64,000 bases of DNA from the NCBI RefSeq assembly GCF_037392515.1, contig NC_090291.1, positions 27,018,001 to 27,082,000 of the forward strand. The letters are read 5' to 3'. Below the pieces are notes generated by a model, which saw only the letters and a program-made list of their open reading frames with translations, did not search any database and was not told where the DNA came from. How positions within the stretch are numbered: the first letter of the stretch is position 1; every line of letters begins with the position of its first letter. Made by a program: the position numbers and the translations under genes. The stretch comes from Haliotis asinina (lineage: Eukaryota; Mollusca; Gastropoda; Lepetellida; Haliotidae). Of the stretch, positions 23,101 to 35,279 are shown one piece after another.

Positions 23101-26100
23101 GTGGCTTAGAAACATACTGGTTGTATCTACTGGCAGGGAGAAGTTAAAACAAAAAACATTGATGAAAACTGTTGGAATCTTATGAACCTCCCCAATGGAC
23201 TTGTTTGTACAGAGTGAGTTTGGTTTTAAGCCACTTTTAGCAATCCAGACATCACAACATATTCTAACCTGCAGTAAAATAGGCTTGGTGTAGGTGAACT
23301 GCTCCCACTGGTGACACATATTGTGACTGCTGGAAGACTTCAATGGGGCCTGGAAAAATGAAAACATTTGTCATGACTTGTCTGTCATTGATCATGTCTT
23401 GCCTTTCATTGGTCATGACTTGTCTGTCATTGGTCATGTCTTGCTTGCCTTTCATTGGTCATGACTTGTCTGTCATTGGTCATGTCTTGCCTTTCATTGG
23501 TCATGACTTGTCTGTCATTGGTCATATCTTGCCTTTCATTGGTCTTGTCTTGCCTTTCATTGATCTTGTCTTGCCTTTCATTGGTCTTGTCTTGCCTTTC
23601 ATTGGTCTTGTCTGTCATTGGTCATGACTTGTCTGTCATTGATCATGTCTTGCCTTTCATTGGTCATGTCTTGTCTGTCATTGGTCATGTCTTGTCTTTA
23701 ATGGCTGGGTCTTGCTTCTCATTTGCCATGGGGACAGTGGGGTAGCCTAGTGGTTAAAGCTTCCACATGTTAAGCTGAAAGTAATGTAAAAACTAAATTC
23801 ACTCATTAACTAATTGGCATTGGCCGTGTCTTGCCTTTGGTTTGTTATCCCATCATTAATTGGATATGTCTTGCCTTTGATTTGTTATCCTGTAATTAAT
23901 TGGTCAAGTCTTGCCTTACATTTGGCATATATTGTTTTCCATTTGTCATGTTCTGCTTTTCATTCATTAAGTCCTGTCTTTCATAGGTCCTGTCTTTTAT
24001 TGGTCATGTCTTGTCTTCCATTTCACCATGTCTTGCCTTGTGATTTAATAAGTTACCTGAGCACATATAAACTGTTGAAGGACATGACCTGAGCACCTCT
24101 AACCTGTTGAAGGACATTACCTGGGCACTTCTAATCTGTTGAAGCACATTCCCTAGGCACTTCTAACCTGTTGAAGGACATTACCTGAGCACATCTAAGT
24201 TGTTGTGAAACTTGTTGCAATTGGGAGACAGCATCCTGGCACAGAGAGCACCCATCTCCCTCCAGTGTCATGCTGTTGACTAGTACAAAAATATTGTCTC
24301 TGATGCGCAACATCTTCACAGAAGGTGCATTAAATGCTTTTTCAAACCTTCTTTCCTTGTGTGGCGTCATCCTAAAAATAAAACCAGGAAACATTAATGA
24401 GTGAATCAAATACTATTACATTTGGCACCTCAAAATTTTGAAAATACTGTACTTTCTTTTCTAAAAATTTGTTCACCAACTATACTTCTGCTATACAGCT
24501 TTAAACTAACAGTCCAGTGGCAGTATGAGAACTACTTTTTAGAATTGGAAAGTAGCAATGGCTAAGACTGGTTGTTGGAAATAATATAACAGCTGATAAA
24601 TAAAATGAATTTGCAGTATTTCTTTGATGTTACCCAACACCTACATGCCTTGAGTATTGACAATGCCTAAAACATTACATCACATTTTTCCTGTTATCTT
24701 TCATCATGCCAGTTCATATTGCACCTGGGAGATTAAACAAATGATGTTTTTCTCAACTAACAACAACAAATAATAAGTCAGTTAAAGGTAATTTGCTGTC
24801 TACAACTGTTTTTAGTAATTTAGGTATAAAAAAACAAAACAGGGGAACATGGTTCAAGTTGTTGCAGTGCTCATTGTGTTGGGAACCACACCAGAAGTGA
24901 GAAGTTGGACCATTGCCAACATTATTTCAAAAGTAGAGTTACCACAAAAAGATTGCCATGTCACATAGTAAGCTACAGTGTTTGAACCTAGTGCAGGCCT
25001 TGAACCACAAAAAGACTGCCATGTCACATTGTAAGCTACAGTGTTTGAACCTAGTACAGACCTTGAACCACAAAAAGACTGCCATGTCACATTGAAAGCT
25101 ACAGTGTTTGAACCTAGCACAGGCCTTGAACCACAAAACTTTTACAGCTTTTGACAAAAACAAATCATTCCACATAGTTCAGTCAAAATGTTGATACACT
25201 CACGCATAATGAAATCCAATGTCGTGGTTCCCAACCAGAACATACATGTCTGTATTCTGATTTGTGGAGAACAATTTTTGGAATCTCCTGACATGACTTT
25301 GGAACTCGGAATCTGAGCACCACTTCCCTTCATCCAGCAGGTCACCTGAGAAAGGAAGGATTCTGGTTAACAGGTGCAGAGGCAGGATAACTTCAGAAGC
25401 AAGGGACAGGACAATATCCTAGCTTACAAAACTAGGACCAAATCTGAAGAAACAAGTGTTTCTGTTTCTCACCGCTAGTGTTTAGGGCAGGACAGCCTTG
25501 TGAGTGAACACATGTGTTTACCACAAAATTTGAGCTAATGAAGAGCGATACAAGCTACAGCACTTAATGTTGCCTATCAGTTTGTGCAGCCATTATAGCA
25601 GGGAATAGTTACTTTAAAACAAATTGAATGAGTGAGAGTAAATTGAATGTGAAAATGTGTGTGGTCCCTGACCAGACTAAACATTGCAATAATTTTGGCA
25701 GTTAATGTGATGGCATGACATATGCACATGTCAACTTATGTACAAACACAAACAACTCTCTATTCCACAGAATCTTCAGACCATCTGCAGTGTTGACAGC
25801 CAGGGCACTGGGGAAAAGGGACTTGAATACAATAGCCATTCATTAAATTGTTCATATGAAACTACTATATTAGTCCCAATGTTCTAGAGAGTTTCCATTA
25901 CCAGAAAAATGCCACTAGAGGTGAATCAGTCCATTGGAATATTTTTTTGCCTCCTCTTGGGCAAATTCATTAAGCAAATGCAGGTGACAGCATGTAATTA
26001 ATATGTCACTGGACCATAACATGTTGTTTTAAGCTATAGTTTTTATGGGGTGTATTTTTATTTGAGGACACCTTGTTCCACCTTGTAGATTAACAAGCTA

Positions 26101-27174
26101 CATACAATAGTCTGAGGCTTGATGAGACTACCTAAAACAAAAACCACATCTGGACTGTGAATCAGCATACTGGTTTGAAATGCTCGTTCCATTTGCCATT
26201 CTCTGAAAAACAGAGAAAAATCAGAAATCATAAAACATGGCTCCAGACTGCACATAGTAAATAAAACATTACATCTCATTTAACCCCTGAAACATCTTCA
26301 GTCACTAAAAGGGGTGGCACTCTGATGCTTTCAACTTTTGTAAAATATTCCTTTTTCACCTGTTATATCTGTTACCACCGATTCAGATTATATTCATGAG
26401 TGACTACTAGCAATGACTAGTAACTACATCACTCAGTTTTGTTGAAGATTTTCTATCGGAAATAAACAGTTTGCTATTGTGTGTTCAAGACAGGGTGTAT
26501 TGAAGATGGAACCATATTAAGAACATAACAAGTAATTGCAAACATTCGTACACTGCAGGTCTTGAGCCTTGGTAATGTCTTGCATGTCTGTAAAGTCAGA
26601 AAATCTGCCTACACTTTCATTATCCACAACCTTATATCCATCTTAATAATGGCTTCTGTTAATTTCAAAATCCGGTACACTAGTAACCGTGAGCAAGTCA
26701 GTTGCACGGTCCCAGGTGGGACCAGGAAATTCATTGTTCAAGTGTATAACACAAATGGAACAGCAAACAGCTGCATGACTGTTGAAGTTGCCCCTTGGCA
26801 AAATGTATGGCAACACCAAAACTGAACACCAAACTTATTCATGCAAACAGTATATAAAAGTCAATGTACCTCCTCAGCTTGTCAAACCAGTGTGCATGTG
26901 CTCCCATCACATGTGTGTCTGCTATCACCATAACTCGCAGAGGGTGGAACTTTGGAGGAAGTGTCCTGTCAAACATTTCATTGTTCACCTGAGGCCAGGT
27001 GCACTGGAACAACACAACATAGTAGTGCAAAAACTCACAATAGAATAGTAACAAGCTCACAAAAATGATAGTCCTGAACAGTCGATACGATCTGAAGTAC
27101 AGACAGAAGTTTCCAGGAAACTGACAGAACCATCCCATGATGTGGATGACACATTCGCCTAGAGGGCTAATCAT
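20123..27174 (-). CDS. MPPE1: Metallophosphoesterase 1 / PGAP5 (8 coding exons, complete)
   Basis: In vertebrates this Mn-dependent enzyme removes the ethanolamine-phosphate side chain from the second mannose of GPI anchors, which helps GPI proteins leave the ER. Coding exons in transcript order: 27174-26870, 26202-26132, 25345-25204, 24371-24185, 23349-23269, 21929-21807, 21499-21359, 20278-20123. All introns are GT-AG and the exons sum to 1,206 nt, giving 401 aa, close to human MPPE1 (396). Membrane segments are at about 35-56 and 371-387. Metal-site motifs: ADTH (D86, H88), GDLLDEG (D127), GNHD (N165, H166), HYP (H263) and AHTH (H317, H319). REWQMERAFQT (102-112) and SFNWRNKNNPSF (337-348) are strongly MPPE1-like. 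The ATG at 27174 is the first after an in-frame TGA; a splice acceptor near 27262 suggests an upstream untranslated exon. The C-terminus has no clear di-lysine signal. Introns hold a solo LTR, SINEs and several minisatellites. Confidence 0.93.
20485..20635 (-). repeat. Degraded family A SINE in the last MPPE1 intron
   Basis: ACCAGACAATCCACTGAC, ATGACATGCATAAACC and CACCTGATCCTGTCAGC are diverged versions of the family A body. No tail remains. Confidence 0.55.
20843..21207. repeat. Tandem repeat of about 110-140 bp, 3 diverged units, in an MPPE1 intron
   Basis: Units begin GTGTCACAGTGACCTTGAAA or similar and include TACAATAGTTCATGAGATAT and GAATCTGAAAAGTGGCCAAA. Two of the three units carry an inverted pair TGACCTTG...ATCAAGGTCA. 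Confidence 0.85.
22074..22232 (-). repeat. tRNA-like SINE (family B), full length, in an MPPE1 intron
   Basis: The minus-strand reading starts with a degenerate A-box-like head, keeps a B-box-like GATTCCCTACATGGGTAC segment, and ends in TTTAAGTGGC/ACTCATTC. A 13-bp target duplication flanks it: CCTGTAACTGTGA (22061..22073) and CCTGTAGCTGTGA (22233..22245). Confidence 0.8.
22406..23074 (+). mobile_element. Solo LTR of an LTR retrotransposon
   Basis: A 669-bp element beginning TGTTAC and ending GTAACA (perfect inverted 6-mers, TG...CA ends), flanked by the 4-bp direct repeat TAAG (22402..22405 and 23075..23078). A TATA box (TATATATAAG, about 22668..22678) is followed about 20 bp later by a perfect 7-bp hairpin, AGGGTGA-CAC-TCACCCT (22696..22712), where the RNA start would fall. 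A GTGAGT donor-like site lies near 22851. No internal gag/pol is present, so it is a solo LTR, probably of the Ty3/Gypsy type (inference). It sits in an MPPE1 intron, antisense to the gene. Confidence 0.8.
23213..23248 (-). repeat. Family B SINE tail fragment
   Basis: GTGAGTTTGGTTTTAAGCCA followed by CTTTTAGCAATCCAG is the terminal part of family B. It lies 20 bp beyond the donor of MPPE1 coding exon 5. Confidence 0.6.
23371..24035. repeat. 21-bp minisatellite, degenerate at its distal end, in an MPPE1 intron
   Basis: Repeated TCATTGGTCATGTCTTGCCT and GTCATGACTTGTCTG variants. The array is dense at 23371..23712, and similar but decayed units continue to about 24035. A deleted family B SINE interrupts it at about 23731. 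The array starts 22 bp upstream (in transcript sense) of an MPPE1 splice acceptor at 23349. Confidence 0.9.
23731..23806 (+). repeat. Internally deleted family B SINE
   Basis: The head GTGGGGTAGCCTAGTGGTTA (A-box-like, tRNA-related) is joined to a tail GTAAAAACTAAATTCACTCA; the B-box region is missing. Confidence 0.65.
24052..24202. repeat. 32-bp minisatellite containing an MPPE1 splice donor
   Basis: Five units share ACCTGAGCACNTCTAA followed by TGTTGAAGGACAT. On the minus strand each unit contains the context GCTCAG|GTAATG, and the unit at 24185 is the real 5' splice site of MPPE1 coding exon 4. Of the other four units, three keep a GT after CAG and one (CCTAGG) has lost it. Confidence 0.88.
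24942..25138. repeat. 63-bp minisatellite, 3 copies, in an MPPE1 intron
   Basis: The unit contains CCACAAAAAGACTGCCATGT, then AAGCTACAGTGTTTGAACCT, then CAGGCCTTGAA. Copies are over 90 percent alike by eye. Confidence 0.92.
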
Positions 27175-27262
27175 GAGGCTTGATGTTCAGTTGTCTCCCT
27201 TGGAACATCAGCCTCACTGTACCTGGTAGGAGCTTGTCTCAATCAATGATGTGAAGCTACCT

Positions 27263-29473
27263 CTGAAATTGAAAGATATTACAACAATTGACATCATTCA
27301 GACAAACTAAAACATACTGTATATGTTGCAATAAGCAGAATGAGAGAAAAAAAAAGAAATCTGTATTCTGAGATCAAGGGTATGTGAACAAACTCTACTC
27401 AAACTTTGATGAACAATATCTCAAAGAACAACTGACGGATACTGCTGTCATGGATACAGCTGTGTACTTGGTCCATGCCCAAACAATCTGAGTTTTATTT
27501 CCACAGATAACCCAAGGTGCCTGCTAGGCTCTAGATGGTTACAGTCATGACTTGATCCCAATGGGTACCCATTTTCTGCTGGGTGAATAGAGGCAGTTTT
27601 GAACAAACTCATCTGCCTATGGTGAAATCACATGTATCACATGTTCACTGTCATAGGGCAAGACTTAAGTCCTAGAAACACTCAGGAGTCAAGCTGCCTA
27701 ACATGGTCACCCATCCAAGGACTACAGTTTGTTTGTTAAAGGTCACGTGCAACCACAAAATCAAACACAATTAAAACACAGTTATCACATGGTCATGATA
27801 ATAATTATATAAAATGCATTGCTGATTGTTAAAAAACAAATCATTTGAAGTCCGATTTTATGGACATTTTTTCATCACGTTTTTATTCAACTTCATAGGT
27901 TGAATTGGCAGTTTTGATGATTTGTTTCAGTAAGTACATACTGAAAGGTATCGGAATCTGCAATGTTGTGTTTTACGTTGCATATTATCTTTAAATATTC
28001 TTTGTGTTCAACAATTTTTCTAAAAACATCCAAAACATGTGAGTTTACAGGAGAGCAAATCATGTCATGTTTACTCCTTCAGATTTCATCTGTCAAAATG
28101 TATGTTTCTGATGCAAGCTAACTTTCAAATGAGATGTACTCTCTGTAGGTTCATGTTTCTTTTTGATAACTGACATACAAAATAATTGATGTAGGGATTT
28201 TATTAGTACATTCTTTATGCTTGCACTCTTGTTGAAAGTTTACTATTTTTACAAGTTCATTCATAGCCTTAATTGTCAACTGCATATTCACTATTGCAAC
28301 ACACATGCAAGTACAATTTCCTGTGTAAACAATACTACAAGTACAAATTACCAGACATTATTGCCTGTTTCTTAACTTGATCATGTGCAGTTTCTTCTAT
28401 TTTTTATCTGTGAAAATGTAGTTTTGGATGATGATTAGAGGACCAAAAAACCAGGTGACTTCTATTTCCGTGAATCTTAAGGAACTGTTAACGTCGTATA
28501 CACCCTAAATGCAATTGGAGAAGAGCACCCGAGGTCTATGCAGTTGGTACCCTGAAACAACTTAACGCTGCGCTCGGCAAGCTGCATTGTTACCAAATTG
28601 TTGTAACTATGTTCTAGGAGCAAAGTGCGCGCGAAAACTGGGGGAATGTTACAAAACGTAATGATTTACTGTAACTGGATTATACTTTTGAGATGCTCTA
28701 AAATTACAAGGAAGACACCAAGTCGCAAATCTTGGTAACTATAAACAGAGATTCTTCTATACATTTTTCAAACAGAAGTCAAGACACACACACCACATAA
28801 ACTTCTAAGACATCCACCACGATTTGTTTGCCAGGGCGACGCCATATTTTACATCACGCGTGAAAATCCGTAGTTTTGGACAAGTTCATTTATAAACCGG
28901 AGAGATGATGATTTTTACTCATAATTAATGTCAGTTCTTGAAAAAATCATGTTCTTCAAAATACAATACGCGGATTCGCTCTTTACCAAAAAATACCATG
29001 AATCAATTCAAATGACGATCTATAATAATCTGGTGACATTTGAACAAAATAATAGTGTCGCCATGGATAAACAAGGTATATAAACGGGATGTAGTCAAGT
29101 TGTCAGCAAGATAGAGCTGTCCACGGACTTGTAAGGTACGAAACCTAATCCACTGCATATCCTTTCCTACGTTTTTTAAGTTGTCACTTACCAGTTTCCA
29201 TTTTGAGAACGTAACAGGTGTTTCCCAAAAGGCAGTCTGCACACCTGGTTACCGTATAAAACCAATTAAATGGGCCTATGTGTTTTTTTCAGTCAACCTT
29301 TGCCACTATTTCCAACGAAATAATGCCCTTTACTTTGAGACTGTCATAATTCATGTAACATTCTATTTATTGCAATTATTATTAGATGTTATATATTTCA
29401 TACTGACCACCATTGTTGATGTAGAGAGAGACGCCTCGAAATATCGCAAAAAAACTTACCAGTTATGGTCGCA
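27263..29473. other. MPPE1 5' flank; promoter not located
   Basis: No coding exon was recognised. CpG density rises at about 28470..28870 (for example CGCTGCGCTCGG and GTGCGCGCGAAA), which could mark the MPPE1 promoter or first untranslated exon. This is an inference only. Confidence 0.35.
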
Positions 29474-29634
29474 TACCAGTTATTGCCAACACCTGGATGT
29501 AGTGCTTGAGAAGGTGGCTTGATCTGCACTTTCGTAGTACTTCACACATTGACACATCACCAAAGCAAAAGGCCACAAGAGTTAGAATCAAACTGTCTTC
29601 ACAAGAGCTACAGCCAGGTGTTGGCGATAACTGG
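29474..29634. mobile_element. Small foldback element (about 160 bp)
   Basis: The left arm TACCAGTTATTGCCAACACC (then TGGATGTAGTGCTTGAG) pairs with the right arm 29597..29634 (CAAGAGCTACAGCCAGGTGT, then TGGCGATAACTGG). Arms are about 38 bp around a loop of about 86 bp, and no coding role is apparent. Confidence 0.6.
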
Positions 29635-30251
29635 TCGCTAGCTAGTAATGAGTTAAATGCATTAGAGATGAAACATTTGAAGTTCAATTTATTTCAAATG
29701 TTGATAAAACGCCTTTTTGATAGAACATAAGATGCAGTTATAGGGACTTATTGTGTAATTATTTGTTTAAAATTATTTGACATTACTATTGACTTCCAAA
29801 CCAGCATCTCAAAATCAAACCTGAACTACAGGCAGTGTACACACAAAAAAAACCCACCCCAAACAAACACAGTTGTATACATGATAGCAGTTCAGTGACC
29901 CCAGAGGTGCACCAGGGCCTCGGAGCCTCCAAACTGCCACCTTGGCTCCCACAACCACAAAAATAGTACAAATCTAGTTCCAGAAGACAAAGAGTGTGTC
30001 TGCAAATTCCATTGGTGGAAGTGCACTCCAATTAGAGATATTGCAGGTGCATGGATATAGAAAAAATGCCAATAACCAAGCCTTCCCGTTAAGACTATGC
30101 CAAGATCCGATTGGGGTGTTTGTCTCTTTGGGAAGTGAAGAGGAAATACCCCCGAGCCACAAAAAAAGACAACTTCAACAAATAATCCTCAACAAACTGC
30201 CGCACAAAGGTCCATACAAGAAGAAACATTCTTGTACCTTCCGATAGCTAG

Positions 30252-30440
30252 AACCTGTGAAGGTCTGAGGTAGAATAGGCCTTCAGCAACCCATGCTTGC
30301 CATAATAGGCGACTATGCTTGTCGTAAGAGGCAAATTGTCTGGTCACTGGATTGTCTGGTCCAGACTCAATTATTTACAGACTGCCACCATATAACTGGA
30401 ATATTGATGAGTGCAGTGTAAAACTTAACTCACTCACTCT
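30252..30440 (+). repeat. ACTC-tailed SINE-like repeat (family A)
   Basis: Starts ACCTGTGAAGGTCTGAGGTA and ends CTTAACTCACTCACTCT, with an internal deletion of about 50 bp relative to the copy at 2980. Flanking GATAGCTAG (30243..30251) and GACAGCTAG (30441..30449) form a 9-bp target duplication with one mismatch. Confidence 0.82.
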
Positions 30441-30915
30441 GACAGCTAGCAAGGAAAGCAGACCCACCACAGAGATATCTAAACACTATTTGGCACACAA
30501 CGTTTCCCAACTACTGCAGGCCCAAGGACATGGAAGCAGCAGCCCCTTTGTTCTACGAACTCCGAAAAGCTGCAGACATTTTGGAAGGAATCTACACTTG
30601 CCATTGTGAAATACGAAGGGAAGAACTGACTGTTGCTGCTACGGCTACCAACAACGTTTGGAGAAACAATTGTGGTGCACAGCTATAAGATAAGAGAAAT
30701 TTTGGTTCAAGACACCAGCAGTATAAAACGCCTCTGATGGTGGGTGGACTGTTCATGTGCAGGCTCAGCAAAATCTGGCATTCACGCATATCGAACAGGA
30801 AAGACGATCAAGAAGTCGAGCTGAAGTTCCCCTAGTGCATGTAGTGGGGGTCTCTGGGTTTGGCCGCATGTTTGGCTTCATGTTTCTCGCCTACCTTTCG
30901 TGACTGGTATTTAGA

Positions 30916-31364
30916 CTGGTGTGCTGCGGTGCTTCCATTGGCCAACGTTCCATAGAAGCATGGCGGTTGTCAAATGTAGCCCCATCTTTGCATTGCTTCC
31001 ACCATCCGCCCCACACTCTGGATATCAAAATGGCTCTCTTCTTCCTCCTCCTGCTGCTCCTCTTCGTCATCCAGTCTAGAAAAGATGTCTACCAACATAT
31101 TCACAGTTTGTTCTCGATCTTCCCCATGTGGTTGTAGAAGTCCTGGATGGCAAGCAACATTGCCACTTTCAATGTATCTCAATTCACCATTTGCGGCGGC
31201 AACAGTTCAATGAACACTACTTCTGGTGCTTCTTCTTTGATTGGAGGCATGGTTTCCTCGATCAGCTCTTGCCATATGTTATAGAGTCTTTTCAATCCGA
31301 TACCAAAATGCTTTTTGGTCTCGGTTGCCGACAGCACACCTTGATTTGGTGCTATATTTTCCAT
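30916..31364 (-). pseudogene. Possible decayed coding sequence, unknown family
   Basis: Two minus-strand frames run head to tail with a frame change near 31180. 31364..31179 encodes ATETKKHFGIGLKRLYNIWQ and continues to ELLPPQM; 31200..30970 encodes ELRYIESGNVACHPGLLQPH and ends in an acidic run (DDEEEQQEEEEES). Both have protein-like composition unlike the surrounding repeats, and a third shifted frame continues to about 30916. I do not recognise the protein. It could be a frameshifted pseudogene, a transposon relic, or chance. Confidence 0.25.
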
Positions 31365-31494
31365 ACTTCCTATATGTTTACATGGAAATTCCTGTTTTGG
31401 GAAAGCCCTGTTTTTCCTGTATCCAACTGCATGTGGGAAACCCTAAAATACCGGCACAATCCCAGGAATTTGTTGGAGTTTGCTGTAGTTTGCT

Positions 31495-31757
31495 TGTTTT
31501 TGCCGCTGCAAGCAAACTGTAGCAAAATCCAGCAAAGTGTAGCAAAAATATCAAGCTGCAAGCTAATACTAGCAAACTCCAAGCAAATTGTAGCAAAAAA
31601 CAAACAAGCTCCAAGTGAATTGTAGCAAAACCTAAGCAAACTCCAAGCAAATTGTAGCAAAGAACAAGCAAACTCCAAGCAAATTGTAGCAAAAACAAGC
31701 AAACTCCAAGCAAATTGTAGCCAAAAACAAGCAAGCTCTAGGTGCATTGTAGCAAAA
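31495..31757. repeat. Minisatellite of about 30-33 bp
   Basis: Repeats of AAGCAAATTGTAGCAAAAA plus ACAAGCAAACTCC, about 8 imperfect copies of varying length. The long minus-strand frames (Leu/Phe/Cys rich) across it are repeat translations. Confidence 0.9.
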
Positions 31758-33745
31758 AACTAAACAAAGATAGTGAAACATAAATTATCTTGGTGTTGGT
31801 ATATTAAAGAACAAATTTGGCTCGTACACTCTGCATAATTTCAAAAGTTTAGTAAATCTTGATTAAAGTATTTTATGTGTCTTCAAAGGGAATGAACTCT
31901 TCATTTACTAATGACTGTTGTGCATGTTTTAAACACCTCAGGCATTTGTTGTTAAACGGCATACTCTGTAATATTCTCTCTATCTGACAGCTGCAGGTAA
32001 ATATTCTGGACCAGTTGATCAAGAGACTGCCATCACCAACAGAGATGTATGCTACTAAGCAAGTGTAACCATCTCATACAGTTAGCGGAATCCATGTATA
32101 ACAATGGTTGATTGAGACGAGTTCTAACCCTGATCTTTATGTGTGAAGTATATTCATGACCAAACCCATTCAGTGCTTCTACAGATAAAGAAACGTACCT
32201 TAAATTCACACTAAATGTAATCAAGGTATGACACACAAATGGTCTCCTTGGCTGAGCTAGATTCAAACATGTTGGCTAAAGAAACAGAGCACTGAAGAAA
32301 AGTGTACTCTATCTTGGAACAGCTTTTTCCTGGACCACAATAAGATGTTGTTTATGCAAATGCTAAGAACTGTTCCTCTTTTCCATGCTTCCTTAATAAA
32401 TCAATAGAGATGCCTGCATAACTATGAACATGAAATATAATAAATGTTGATTGGAATATTTTAAGAACGATATTTCATTTGAAACTGTTGAATTTGAGAA
32501 TCTTTGAACCATTTCATATTGTAATTATTTTAAAATTTGTGTTATTTTATGGTGTTTTACTTTTATTTCATTTATTTTGTAATCAAGATTTTATGATTTT
32601 TTTTGCGACATTTTAATTCTGCGGCAGAACCATGTGAACACATGGAAGTACTTAATTACTTAATACACACCACATGTGTGGCCTACTTTCTGTCATCCTG
32701 TTCCTCTCACATCATATGTGGATTTACATGTATAATTCATTTTTAAGAATTGTGACCCACATTATTCTTGCAGTGTTGACAAGAAATCAATTGGTTTTCT
32801 TTGGGCTCATTGTAATTGAAAAGATTGAAGAATGTAATTCAATAACCCGAGTGATGTACATTGGGATTTTAGCAATACGGACATCCAGTTTCACACTACA
32901 TTTCAGTGAACGATGGACAAGTATTGATTAGACCCAACCGAGCATTTTCTGCTCTCACACAGAATACAGTTTTTAGTGAGGTCTGATAAAGCTTACAGGA
33001 TACAAGGCAACAGAGATTGCCATTAGAGTATTGGAAGTAGATTGATGTTGAGTTCTGCTGCTGGGAAGTTACATGAAGTCAACACCTGGACTGATTGTCT
33101 GTTTTTCTTTTGAACAATGTATTGACAGAGATGGACTCAGAGGCTGACTTCATATTTACATATTCATGAATGATCATGAGGAATAAAATGTCAGAGGTAA
33201 GTATATCAGTTTACTGTAGACAGAAACATAACATTGATTTTACATGGACATGTAGTTACAGTGACCCACAACTTAGTTTTGACAGAGAATGTTTTGCACA
33301 ATATTACACATGTTGGGACATGTATAATACATAACATGACAGTGTTTATTGAAAACTTTATGTGAAATAGTTCCTGAAAAATTTGCTGTGATCAATAAGG
33401 ACATAATTAGCTGATGATGTAGAGATTAGGTAAACAGGCAAAGATCAATGAGGCCCACATGGAGAATTAATGTCTGCATCACTGTATTAATGATGCTGGC
33501 AACCAGGGAAATGTCTTCACTCATGCTTAAAAATATCACACATCGATTTGCAGGATAAACGTTTAAAGTTTGTTTCAGTTTTCTCATGACCTTGTGCTCA
33601 ATAGAAAGTGCAAGCTCATGATTCTGTATGAAATGGTTAAGTGAAATGCTTGTTTGAAAGACACACATCAAAGTCAACCATTAATTATTTATTTTAATCA
33701 TGGGTCTTTCCCAAGTTGTGTATTTTTTCACAACCTCTTATCTAA
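31758..33745. other. No gene recognised
   Basis: AT-rich. No repeat, exon or RNA gene is supported. Confidence 0.5.
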
Positions 33746-34172
33746 CCTGTCATGCTTTGAGCTCCATTTACATATCATGGCTCATTTGTTGTTGTTTTCA
33801 ATCTGTCATGCTTTGAGCTCAGTGGAACTGAAGGGTAGAACATATCATGGCACATTTGGTTATTGTTATCAATCTATCATACTTTAGGCTCAGTGGAACT
33901 GAAAGGTAGAACTTATCGTGACACATTTCTTGTTGTTTTCAATCTATCATGCTTTGAGCTCAGTGGAACTGAAGGGTAGAACATATCATGGCACATTTGG
34001 TTATTGTTATCAATCTATCATGCTTTAGGCTCAGTGGAACTGAAAGGTAGAACTTATCGTGACACATTTGTTGTTGTTTTTAATCTGTCATGCTTTGAGC
34101 TCTGTGGAACTGAAAGGCAGAACATGTCATGGCTCATTTGTTGTTGTTTTTAATCTGTCATGCTTTGAGCTC
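33746..34172. repeat. Minisatellite of about 70-75 bp, about 6 copies
   Basis: Units share CTGTCATGCTTTGAGCTC, then GTGGAACTGAAGGGTAGAAC, then ATATCATGGCACATTTG. Two variants alternate (CTTTGAGCTCAG and CTTTAGGCTCAG), suggesting a dimeric higher-order unit of about 146 bp. Confidence 0.9.
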
Positions 34173-34236
34173 TTCTACACTGGAGGTGAGAAGCAAGTAA
34201 GAAAAGGGACTCCGACCAAGTTTTCTTTTACAAATC

Positions 34237-34450
34237 TGTGTGTCTGGAGACAAGAGGAAAGACATCAAGTGTTCTTACACTGACCAAATCTGTTTGTCTG
34301 GTGACAAGAGGGGAGACATCAAGTGTTATTACACTGACCAAATATCTATGTCTGGAGACAAGAGGGGAGACATCAAGTGTTATTACACTGACCAAATCTG
34401 TATGTCTGGAGACATCGTGAGACATCAAGTGTTTTTACACGGACCATATC
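34237..34450. repeat. 54-bp minisatellite, about 4 copies
   Basis: The unit contains GTCTGGAGACAAGAGGGGAG, then ACATCAAGTGTTATTACACT and GACCAAATC. Being divisible by 3 it leaves both strands open, without gene-like features. Confidence 0.9.
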
Positions 34451-35279
34451 TGTCTTATCTGTTTTGTAATACACCCTACCATTAGGGGGTCTGTATGTTA
34501 GACAATGCTCATGATAACATTCCCCTTCTCTATGATTGGCTAAGACACAGAGGATTGATACCCTAGAATCAACTGTACACCACTCAGTGAGGAATAAAAC
34601 TTGTTTGAAACTGAACCCCTCCAAGGCAATTATCTTTTACCTATATGGCCCACTCCCTCTGGAATGCAAACCAGCCAAACTGGGGAAGACACACAACCTG
34701 TCCACACAACACTCCTTTAGTGTTTGAAAGTAAAAGTAACAGGATAGTCAGAAATTCCATGAGTAATTTGCAAGTTTTTAAAGCAATATTAGTACAAAGT
34801 CATGCCCATTATGATAACTGAACAGAGCAGAACCTTTGTGACCAGCTCCAACAACTAAAGGTGTTTATGCATCTTAAACCAGTAAGCTAATGGCCAGCTC
34901 TCAGTTCCAATGCTGCAGACAGAAAAATTGCAAGTAACTATTCACATTATTTTTCCTAAGTTATCTAATGCGCTTTTCACTGATGACCCACACATAGGCT
35001 CACAAGAAACATGAGATAGAATAAGTATCATAAATACACAATTTGTAGTTATGATTTTCTGATGATGGCCTTGAAGATTTCGAGTTTGCTTACAATTTTG
35101 ATCTCACTTGTGTAAATGATCTTTCTGATGGTCTGTTTTATATTTTGTTCGTTTTATTTTGAATTAAATTTTGACGAACAGAGTCCAAGGGATGCAACAA
35201 AATTTAGCAACGCATCCACAGGGATGCAGAAAAAGTCCAAATAGTTTTTGTAACAATTTTGACCAATTTATGTCGGTAT
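34451..35279. other. No gene recognised
   Basis: No exon or interspersed repeat was identified. Confidence 0.5.

Noticed and set aside
29781..30247. Plus-strand frame of 83 codons at 29996..30247 as a small gene
   Set aside because: No splice sites, start context or known domain; the opposite strand is open as well.
34228..34485. Several overlapping frames with repeated VSRHTDLVSV
   Set aside because: Translation of the 54-bp minisatellite on both strands.
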